Assembly: GCF_946478835.1 (NCBI RefSeq)
Contig: NZ_CAMLDV010000207.1
Span: forward strand, 1-5,290
Direction of reading: 5' to 3'
Length of the DNA: 5,290 nucleotides
From: an uncultured Bdellovibrio sp.
Lineage (GTDB): Bacteria > Bdellovibrionota > Bdellovibrionia > Bdellovibrionales > Bdellovibrionaceae
Below, piece by piece: positions 1-5,290 of this stretch. Position 1 is the stretch's first letter; each line of letters opens with the position of its first letter. A model generated the notes under the pieces. That model was not told where the DNA came from and did no database searches. It worked only from the letters and a program-made list of their open reading frames with translations. The position numbers were made by a program, and so were the translations under genes.

Positions 1-1043
1 GCACAAACAATCCTTACAACTTCGGTCGCACGTGTGGTGGCAGCAGTGGTGGTGAAGGAGCTTTGCTAGGTGCGGGAGCGACACCTCTGGGGCTTGGCAG
101 TGACATCGGCGGAAGCATTCGTATGCCGGCGGCTTTTTGTGGTGTGTTTGGACATAAGCCTTCTCGTTATTTATTGCCTTTGACGGGACATTTTCCTTTT
201 TCTCAAAATGATTTTAAAAACATGGTGGGTGGAAAGTATCCTTACACTTCCATGGGGCCGATGACTCGTAAAGCGAGTGATCTTTATACGATGACGAAAA
301 TTTTAATGGGTTCTGACGGTATCGATTTAGAGACTGTCAAAAATCCAGTTCTGGGAAAACGCACCCACGAATGGGCTGGCAGAAAGGTTTTGATCTGCCC
401 GTCTCCGGTTTTTCATCGTGCGCGATCAACGGACGATGAAATGGCTCAGGTTGTGCGCAATTGCGGAAAGTTGTTTGAAGAATTGGGCGCGCACGTTGAA
501 GAATTTGATCCGCGTTTTTTCGTGCGCGGAACGGATTTGTGGTTCTCCGCTTTACAATCTTCAAAGGGCAAAAAACTTTATCAAACACTCCGTGGTCCTA
601 ATAAAAATCTTTCCATTGGCAAAGAGCTTTTGAAAGTAGCTTTAGGAAGAGGAGATTACACCTTCCCGAATCTTATTGTTTCTTTGGGAGAGATTTTTGA
701 TAAAAGCGAAAAAGACTTCACTGAAGATCTGGCTGCTTTACAGAGAATGAAACAAGAGTTGGATGAAAAACTGGGTGAAGATGGAATTCTTTTGATTCCT
801 CCCCACCCGCGTGTGGCACCGAAACACCGTGCACCTCTTTGGTCGCCGTTTGATTTTATCTATGCGGGATTCTTTACGACCACAGGACATCCTGCGACGG
901 TGGCTCCGATGGGTCTGAATTCCGAAGGATTGCCTCTCAGTATTCAAATCGTTTCTCGGCACATGAACGATCATCTGACCTTGTCGTGCGCGGAGTTTTT
1001 GGAAACTACTTTTGGCGGCTGGCAACCACCTAAGGATTATTAA
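1..1043 (+). CDS. FAAH-like amidase-signature hydrolase, 5' partial
   Basis: This is the C-terminal part of a serine amidase of the amidase signature family, which hydrolyses amide bonds of fatty-acid or other amides. The reading frame is open from the window edge (first full codon at position 3) and gives 346 residues before TAA. The first visible residues, TNNPYNFGRTCGGSSGG, are the classic signature. The cis-serine is the first Ser of GGSSGG (codon 42-44) and the nucleophile is the Ser of SDIGGSIR (codon 114-116). They lie 24 residues apart, as in mammalian FAAH (S217 and S241). The catalytic Lys should lie in the missing N-terminus; about 180 residues are lacking compared with FAAH2 (about 530 aa). 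The C-terminal stretch GLPLSIQIVSRHMNDHLTL followed by a FGGW motif resembles FAAH2 more than GatA, and there is no GatB/GatC context. The TTG at 63 is inside the signature and is not a start. The substrate is unknown. The gene converges on the permease operon. Confidence 0.9.
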   Translation, partial: TNNPYNFGRTCGGSSGGEGALLGAGATPLGLGSDIGGSIRMPAAFCGVFGHKPSRYLLPLTGHFPFSQNDFKNMVGGKYPYTSMGPMTRKASDLYTMTKILMGSDGIDLETVKNPVLGKRTHEWAGRKVLICPSPVFHRARSTDDEMAQVVRNCGKLFEELGAHVEEFDPRFFVRGTDLWFSALQSSKGKKLYQTLRGPNKNLSIGKELLKVALGRGDYTFPNLIVSLGEIFDKSEKDFTEDLAALQRMKQELDEKLGEDGILLIPPHPRVAPKHRAPLWSPFDFIYAGFFTTTGHPATVAPMGLNSEGLPLSIQIVSRHMNDHLTLSCAEFLETTFGGWQPPKDY

Positions 1044-1065
1044 AAATATTGAGCAGAGTAAGAGT
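1044..1065. other. Convergent intergenic gap without visible terminator
   Basis: Twenty-two A/T-rich bases separate the amidase stop from the oppC stop. No GC-rich inverted repeat followed by a T run is visible on either strand here or just inside the two genes. Termination may be Rho-dependent, or the two transcripts may overlap at their 3' ends. Confidence 0.6.
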
Positions 1066-1890
1066 TTAGATCTTGAATTTCGCTTTTAGGAAATCCAGAA
1101 GGATGTGAAAACTCCATACGGTTAAGAACAAAACCAACGATGGAAACAAAATCAAATGCGGAAAGCTTGAAAGTGTTTTCCATCCTTCACGAACTAAAAT
1201 TCCCCAACTCGTGTAAGGCGGATGAATTCCCAGCCCGATAAAACTCATAAAACTTTCATACAAAATATTTGTGGGGATCTGCATCGCCATAAGGATCAAC
1301 AATGTTCCCAACATATTGGGCAGAATATGGCGAAGCATAATGTGTGTGCTGGTTCCGCCCAAAGCCAGGGCCGCTTCTACATAGGGCTTGCGTTTGATTT
1401 CTAAAACCATGCCTCTTGTCACGCGCGCAAGGCTCATCCAATGTGTTGCTGAAATTCCAAGGCAAAGGCTGAGCAGCGCTTTGTAGTAAAGATCTTCTAT
1501 CGGCAACATCAACTGCATGGTTAAACATAAAATTGAAACCAAGATAAAACTTGGAAGTGCCATAAGAATATCACAAAGACGCATCAGCACGCGGTCTGTG
1601 ACTCCCTCAAACCAACCTGCCAAAGCACCATAAGTGAATCCAAAAACAAAGGACAATACGGAGCACACCAATCCGACAAGAAGAGAAATTCTTGCACCCA
1701 AGAGAACTCTAGAAAAAACGTCACGTCCTAAAGAGTCCGTTCCAAACCAATGCTCGCTCCCTGCTCCGACTAAAATGCTTTCAACATTTTGTTCTAATCC
1801 TGTCGCAAATCCCAGGAGGGGGTAAAACACCGTCATAAAAACCAAGAGCACAAGAAAGCTGATGGCAAAAATCACAAAAGACTTTTTCAT
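1066..1890 (-). CDS. oppC: OppC/DppC-like peptide ABC transporter permease
   Basis: Inner-membrane permease subunit of an oligopeptide/dipeptide ABC importer, 274 aa; it should pair with the OppB-like protein encoded just upstream. An N-terminal membrane segment lies at about residues 4-26. The family hallmark HWFGTDSLGRDVFSRVLLGA follows at 47-66, and about five more hydrophobic segments run to residue 268. The cytoplasmic EAA loop that docks the ATPase is clear (YVEAALALGG at 170-179, LRHILPN at 186-192), and FIGLGIHPPYTSWG at 217-230 is typical of OppC/DppC. The ATG overlaps the oppB stop as ATGA, with a purine-rich AGAGGAAG just upstream as ribosome binding site. It is slightly short for the family (about 300 aa), lacking most of the usual cytoplasmic N-terminal tail. 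The C-terminus (LLDFLKAKFKI) departs from the usual GD-LRD-DPR ending. It is the last gene of the operon and no ATPase gene follows. Assignment to OppC rather than DppC is by resemblance only. Confidence 0.92.
   Translation of the reverse strand: MKKSFVIFAISFLVLLVFMTVFYPLLGFATGLEQNVESILVGAGSEHWFGTDSLGRDVFSRVLLGARISLLVGLVCSVLSFVFGFTYGALAGWFEGVTDRVLMRLCDILMALPSFILVSILCLTMQLMLPIEDLYYKALLSLCLGISATHWMSLARVTRGMVLEIKRKPYVEAALALGGTSTHIMLRHILPNMLGTLLILMAMQIPTNILYESFMSFIGLGIHPPYTSWGILVREGWKTLSSFPHLILFPSLVLFLTVWSFHILLDFLKAKFKI
1887..1890 (-). promoter_or_regulatory. oppB-oppC ATGA stop/start overlap
   Basis: The oppC ATG and the oppB TGA share two bases (ATGA on the minus strand). The end of oppB carries AGAGGAAG directly in front, which can serve as ribosome binding site. 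This arrangement usually gives coupled, near equal synthesis, as expected for two subunits of one permease. Confidence 0.85.
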
Positions 1891-2819
1891 GCTTCCTCTC
1901 TTAATCTTGGGTCTACAAATTTTAGAAGCACATCAATAAGTGAATTCACGATAATCAGCAGCGTTCCATAGAACAATGTCAGGCCCATGATCAAGGTATA
2001 ATCCCGATCATTGAGAGCAGAAATAAATTCCGTTCCCAGCCCCGGCACTGCAAAGAGCACTTCCACAAGAAAAGAACCTGAAAGCAAAGACACAATCAAC
2101 GGTCCCACGTAGCTCAGAAAAGGAACCAGGGAATTTTTTAGAACGTGATGAATAAGGATCTGCCAGGTTCCGACGCCCTTTGCTTTGGCAGTTCGGACAT
2201 AGTCTTGATGAAAGTTTTCATCTAAAGAGTTCTTTAGTAAACGCACTAATGAAGCCAAAGGTCGCAGACTTAAAGTTAGCAGAGGCAAAACATAATGCGT
2301 GGGACTTGTAAGAAAAGCCACTGGCAAAAGATTCCAGTAAAATCCGAAAAGGTAAATCAGTAGAGGTCCCCAGAAAAGACTCGGCAAGGATAAAAATGCA
2401 ATCACGCTTTGGTCGATTGTGTTTTCAATCCAAGAATCGCGATAGCGAATGGCGATGACAGAAATAAAAATAGAGCCCGCCAAGATAAACGCCAACGACA
2501 GTCCATTCAGGGCCAGTGTATTTGCGAGTCCTTGTCCGATGATATCGGCCACGGTGCGCTCTGGTCGCGCCATCGAAACGCCCAAGTCCCCTTTTACAAG
2601 ACCTTGGAGATAAGAACCGGCTTGTACAAACCAGGAACGTTCCACTTGCCAGTGCTCGTTGAGTTTTTCTTTTACGAGAGGATTTAAGGCAATGTCGGCA
2701 TCAAAAGGTCCTCCAGGAAGAACCTTTAGTAAAAAAAACGTAAGCGCCGCAAGGATCACCAGCGACGCTAACATTTCAAATATTTTTTTTAAGACGAACC
2801 CGAAAACGTTCTCTCTCAA
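1887..2819 (-). CDS. oppB: OppB/DppB-like peptide ABC transporter permease
   Basis: Inner-membrane permease subunit of an oligopeptide-type ABC importer, 310 aa, the usual length. An N-terminal membrane segment (about 10-33) leads into LPGGPF (34-39), an OppB hallmark. A periplasmic loop ending in GDLG (77-80) and five more hydrophobic segments follow. The EAA loop reads YVRTAKAKG (207-215) followed by a basic helix. GSFLVEVLFAVPGLG (248-262) and the C-terminal DPRLR (303-307) are strongly conserved family blocks. The start is TTG, overlapping the transglycosylase stop as TTGA. An in-frame TGA two codons upstream (2823-2825) rules out any earlier start, and the next ATG (codon 16) would cut into the first membrane helix. 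Only a weak GGG precedes the start, so translation probably depends on coupling to the upstream gene. Residues 10-13 are encoded across a run of eight A, and residues 28-30 across a run of eight T. It should form a heterodimer with the OppC-like protein; neither a binding protein nor an ATPase is encoded nearby. Confidence 0.93.
   Translation of the reverse strand: MRENVFGFVLKKIFEMLASLVILAALTFFLLKVLPGGPFDADIALNPLVKEKLNEHWQVERSWFVQAGSYLQGLVKGDLGVSMARPERTVADIIGQGLANTLALNGLSLAFILAGSIFISVIAIRYRDSWIENTIDQSVIAFLSLPSLFWGPLLIYLFGFYWNLLPVAFLTSPTHYVLPLLTLSLRPLASLVRLLKNSLDENFHQDYVRTAKAKGVGTWQILIHHVLKNSLVPFLSYVGPLIVSLLSGSFLVEVLFAVPGLGTEFISALNDRDYTLIMGLTLFYGTLLIIVNSLIDVLLKFVDPRLREEA
2816..2819 (-). promoter_or_regulatory. 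slt-oppB TTGA stop/start overlap
   Basis: The oppB TTG start and the slt TGA stop overlap on the minus strand. With a weak start codon and only a GGG (2827-2829) as possible Shine-Dalgarno, oppB translation likely relies on ribosomes finishing slt. This would tie permease synthesis to transglycosylase synthesis. Confidence 0.7.
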
Positions 2820-5191
2820 ATGTCATCCCAATTTTCTTTTCCCGCAAGTTCGCTGTTCACTTTCACTGGAACAGCGCCCGCCATGTAAGAGAAAAGATCT
2901 TTTTTGTTGCCGTACAATTGTGCGTAAATATAAGAATTCGAAACAACGCGTTTTACGTAGTTGCGAGTTTCCAAGAACGGAATGTGTTCAATGAACTCAT
3001 CCGTCTCAAGATTTCCGAAACTCACCAGCCAGTTTTTCACGCGATGAGGGCCGGCGTTGTAACCTGCCGCCACAAGAGGAATCGTGTTTTCAAAACGATC
3101 CATCAAACGTTTCAAATAACGAGAACCGACTTTCACAGAAGTTTCAGGCTGCAAAAGCATCGGTGCTTTAAATTCTTTATCACCAAGCAATGTCGCCACT
3201 TTGTGACCTGTGAATGGCATCACCTGCATCAAACCCAATGCTCCGACCGGAGAAATTGCATCACGGCGGTAATTGGTTTCAGCTCTCATGATACCCCAAA
3301 CAAGTTCTTCAGGAACTTCAAACTTCTTTGTGTATTTTTCAACAACGTCAGAATAAGCGCGCGGATATGCGAACTCCCAAAGATAGCGGATACCATCCAA
3401 ACCGTGAGCGGCACGTTGTCCACCGAAGTTGATTTGTGCAATGTAAGAAGAGCGGTTGAAGTGACCTGCCGTATTGTATTCACCCATCAACGTGCGCAGA
3501 TATTCTCTGTTCGATGTTTTTCTTTCGATGTCATACAAGTCCCAACGAGCCCATTCATTTTCACCCAAGATCATCATGTCACGGGCACGTTCAAAACGTT
3601 TCATCAAAACAGGATTTGAGAAGGTTGTTACTTTCTCTCCGCCCGCTTCTGTTTCATCGGACCCTGCGACCTCGACAGACTTCATATCTGGATTATCGGC
3701 AACACCCGCTTCAGCTTCTTCGTCCTCACCTTTTTCATCGTCTGCGGAGTATTGAGTGAGGATGAGATTTTCTTCTGACTCGCCTTCGTCACCACGATAT
3801 TCTTCTTGCGCTGTCGGCATTAAAAATTCACCGGCAGAGAAACGAGAGATCAAGCGAGGCTGCGTTGGTAAAGAAGACTGCGCCAATTTATTTGAAGCTT
3901 TTGTCTCGTCCATTTTTTTAAGACGCGCTTGAGCTGCAATCGAGTAGTATCCCATAAGAGGATCGCGCGACAGACTTTCCATCATGGATTTCGCCTGATC
4001 CACTTTTCCTTGGCGGAAAAGGCTCATTGCCATCCAGTAGCTGAGTCTATCTTGAGGGAAGGATTTCCAACCGCGCTTGTTGCTGCGTTTTTGCACGTTG
4101 AGATTTGAGAAAGCTTTGTAAGCTCCCTGATAATCTCCTTTTAAATATTTAAGCCAAGCAAGATGCCATTGAGCATCGCGATTCAAACCTGACTTCGGAT
4201 ACACTTTCATAAATTCTTGGAAGCGACGAGCAGCTCCATCGTAATCTTGGAACTGGTAGCTTAAGAAGGCGGATTGATACAATGCCTGGCGACCCGTTTT
4301 TGATTTTGGGCTCATCTTATAAGCAGAGTAGTAAGATCCTACCGCCAATTGCACTTCCCCTGCTCTTGCCGCTGCTGATGCAAACAAAACCAAATAATCG
4401 AAATTTCTTTTATTGGCTTCGTAGTAAGGTTTTAAAATTTCAACGGCTTTATTCACTTCTCCTTCTTGAAGGTAGAACTGAGCCTGAAGTTTGTCGGCAA
4501 GATATTTATCCGTCTTTGCCAACTTCTCTTTCATGACGTTGATTTCGCCTTGAGCTTTTTGATCAAGCCCTGACCACAACATATAACGAACGCGCGTGCG
4601 GAAGTCTTCCGGCGTCACTCGGCAATCAGAGGGTTTGCCTTCAAATTCGTTAGCAGCAAGATCGACACTCCAATCTTGAACTTTTGAATACGCCGGATAT
4701 CTTTCGTAAAGTTTTACAAGCCATTTGCACATTTGTCCGTGACGGTTCATACCTTTTTCAGCCACGGCCAAATTGTAGATCACATCCGGATAGTCTTCCG
4801 TGTTGCGAGTTCTCTTTTCAAGTTTCGCGAAGTGCGCACTGGCTTGTTTGAAATTTTTCTTTTCAAGCGCGACTTGTCCTAGAAGATTGGAAGCCTCGAT
4901 CGTCATTTTTACGTTCGGAGATAAATCCAAAATCTTTTTTAGCTCTGTTTCAGCCTGATCTAATTTATTTGTCTTCATGAAAGACTGCGCCAAATAAAAG
5001 CGCGCATATTCTTCCAGATTTGTTTTATCTTTCAGAATTCCTTCAAATCCGGGAATAGCTTCGTCGTATTTCGCCGCACGAAACTGCTCGAGAGCCTTTT
5101 TAAAAGAATCTAGATCGTTCTTAGGTGTTTGCGCCCCTGCCATGGAGCTAAAAAGTAAAGAAATCACGATGCACTTCAGTGCGTTCTTCAT
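2816..5191 (-). CDS. slt: Slt70-like periplasmic lytic transglycosylase with TPR-like domain
   Basis: Family 1 (GH23) lytic transglycosylase, 791 aa; it should cleave the MurNAc-GlcNAc bond of peptidoglycan and leave 1,6-anhydroMurNAc ends, acting in the periplasm. Residues 1-20 are a signal peptide (MKN, hydrophobic core, AGA before Q21). Residues 27-425 are an array of TPR-like helical pairs, for example 59-93, 263-295, 300-334 and 336-364, ending in PLMGYYSIAAQARL, which resembles the end of the Slt superhelix. An acidic linker (463-520) separates this from the catalytic SLT domain (about 608-760). The catalytic Glu is E638 in MRAETNY (codon 3278-3280). SPVGALGLMQVMP (647-659), AAGYNAGP (708-715) and FIEHIPFLETRNYVKRV (733-749) follow, all typical of Slt. 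The ATG at 5191 was preferred over an ATG eight codons upstream (5215), because AAGGA lies 8 bases before it and the signal peptide begins there. It is larger than E. coli Slt70 (about 645 aa). It is the first gene of an operon with oppB and oppC. Confidence 0.93.
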   Translation of the reverse strand: MKNALKCIVISLLFSSMAGAQTPKNDLDSFKKALEQFRAAKYDEAIPGFEGILKDKTNLEEYARFYLAQSFMKTNKLDQAETELKKILDLSPNVKMTIEASNLLGQVALEKKNFKQASAHFAKLEKRTRNTEDYPDVIYNLAVAEKGMNRHGQMCKWLVKLYERYPAYSKVQDWSVDLAANEFEGKPSDCRVTPEDFRTRVRYMLWSGLDQKAQGEINVMKEKLAKTDKYLADKLQAQFYLQEGEVNKAVEILKPYYEANKRNFDYLVLFASAAARAGEVQLAVGSYYSAYKMSPKSKTGRQALYQSAFLSYQFQDYDGAARRFQEFMKVYPKSGLNRDAQWHLAWLKYLKGDYQGAYKAFSNLNVQKRSNKRGWKSFPQDRLSYWMAMSLFRQGKVDQAKSMMESLSRDPLMGYYSIAAQARLKKMDETKASNKLAQSSLPTQPRLISRFSAGEFLMPTAQEEYRGDEGESEENLILTQYSADDEKGEDEEAEAGVADNPDMKSVEVAGSDETEAGGEKVTTFSNPVLMKRFERARDMMILGENEWARWDLYDIERKTSNREYLRTLMGEYNTAGHFNRSSYIAQINFGGQRAAHGLDGIRYLWEFAYPRAYSDVVEKYTKKFEVPEELVWGIMRAETNYRRDAISPVGALGLMQVMPFTGHKVATLLGDKEFKAPMLLQPETSVKVGSRYLKRLMDRFENTIPLVAAGYNAGPHRVKNWLVSFGNLETDEFIEHIPFLETRNYVKRVVSNSYIYAQLYGNKKDLFSYMAGAVPVKVNSELAGKENWDDI
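3632..3805 (-). other. Acidic low-complexity linker inside the transglycosylase
   Basis: Codons 463-520 of slt encode 22 Asp/Glu and only 4 Lys/Arg in 58 residues, with Gly, Ser and Ala making up much of the rest. It lies between the TPR-like region and the helices that precede the SLT domain. It is probably disordered. The frame remains open on both sides and the flanking domains are intact, so it is an insertion or linker rather than a frameshift. Confidence 0.75.
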
Positions 5192-5250
5192 ATGTACAGT
5201 CCTTGTATCTCTCATCCAATAATGATACCGAATATCTATGGCAAAATCGA
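5192..5250. promoter_or_regulatory. Compact divergent promoter region between slt operon and radA
   Basis: Only 46 bp separate the start codons of slt (minus) and radA (plus), so both promoters must sit here or reach into the genes. For the minus strand, TATCAT (plus-strand 5222-5227) is a five-of-six match to a -10 box. It would place transcription start about 24 bases before the slt ATG. The hexamer 17 bases further up, TCGATT (5245-5250, inside radA), is a poor -35 box. For the plus strand no convincing -10/-35 pair was found; AATAAT at 5218-5223 is the best -10-like string. No operator palindrome is evident. Confidence 0.35.
5200..5204 (-). promoter_or_regulatory. Ribosome binding site deciding the slt start
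   Basis: On the minus strand AAGGA lies 8 bases before the ATG at 5191. An alternative in-frame ATG at 5215 lies upstream of this site and has no comparable purine-rich sequence in front. The site therefore supports the shorter protein that starts with MKN and its signal peptide. Confidence 0.75.
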
Positions 5251-5290
5251 AAACTAAAACGATATATACCTGTCAAAATTGTGGAGCCCA
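5238..5290 (+). CDS. radA: DNA repair protein RadA, N-terminal fragment (3' partial)
   Basis: The first 17 codons read MAKSKTKTIYTCQNCGA and then leave the window. This matches the start of bacterial RadA (Sms), a RecA-like ATPase and branch-migration helicase in recombinational repair. RadA proteins begin MAK plus a basic stretch, then an aromatic residue and CxxCG, the first half of a four-cysteine zinc finger; here the cysteines are residues 12 and 15. The ATG at 5238 is the earliest possible ATG, since an in-frame TGA lies at 5223-5225. No clear ribosome binding site precedes it. The call rests on 17 residues only, so another protein with an N-terminal zinc ribbon cannot be fully excluded. 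It is divergent from the transglycosylase operon. Confidence 0.75.
   Translation, partial: MAKSKTKTIYTCQNCGA

Noticed and set aside
63..65. TTG as the start of the amidase
   Set aside because: The frame stays open to the left edge and the codons before it already encode the conserved GGSSGG signature with the cis-serine, so the gene is cut by the window rather than starting here.
1040..1090. A bidirectional terminator between the amidase and oppC
   Set aside because: The only self-complementary element seen is the short AGATCT palindrome within the oppC end; no stem long enough and no adjoining T run were found.
2659..2994. A 111-codon plus-strand open frame across the slt-oppB junction
   Set aside because: It is antisense to two well supported genes, its composition is unlike a real protein and it shows no family motif.
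2918..3619. A 233-codon open frame on the plus strand, opposite the transglycosylase
   Set aside because: It lies wholly antisense to the conserved SLT domain and linker. Its translation is rich in Arg, His, Cys and Phe with no recognisable motif or ribosome binding site, as expected of a shadow frame.
5192..5215. Upstream ATG at 5215 as the slt start
   Set aside because: It would add eight residues (MRDTRTVH) in front of a good signal peptide, and the AAGGA site lies between the two ATGs with correct spacing for the downstream one.
5222..5257. An 11-codon open frame (ATG at 5222) overlapping the radA start, possibly a leader peptide
   Set aside because: There is no ribosome binding site, the peptide has no leader-like codon pattern, and such a short frame is expected by chance.

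Overview
The window reads as ordinary chromosomal DNA from a Gram-negative bacterium. By eye its base composition is in the mid-40s percent GC. A secreted Slt-type lytic transglycosylase with a long TPR-like region, a FAAH-like amidase and very tight gene packing would all suit the Bdellovibrio / Bdellovibrionota group. That placement is inference from gene flavour only; nothing in the window proves it.

Layout. Positions 1-1043 (+) hold the C-terminal two thirds of an amidase-signature enzyme most like fatty-acid amide hydrolase; its 5' end lies outside the window. It converges, across only 22 bp, on a three-gene minus-strand operon read from right to left. The operon consists of a Slt70-like lytic transglycosylase (start 5191, stop 2816), an OppB-like permease (2819-1887) and an OppC-like permease (1890-1066). 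Both junctions overlap by 4 bases (TTGA, then ATGA), so the three genes are probably translationally coupled. Just upstream and divergent, after a 46-bp gap, the first 17 codons of radA (+) start at 5238 and run off the edge.

How the genes may work together. The transglycosylase should be exported and cleave peptidoglycan glycan strands to 1,6-anhydro-muropeptides. The two permeases form the membrane channel of an oligopeptide-type ABC importer. The operon has no room for a substrate-binding protein or ATPases: its first gene is the transglycosylase and its last gene meets the convergent amidase. A reasonable hypothesis is a wall-degradation and uptake unit that borrows its ATPases and binding protein from elsewhere, to recycle muropeptides or, in a predator, to feed on prey wall. 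This coupling is the most interesting point in the window, but it remains inference. The amidase and radA look like unrelated neighbours.
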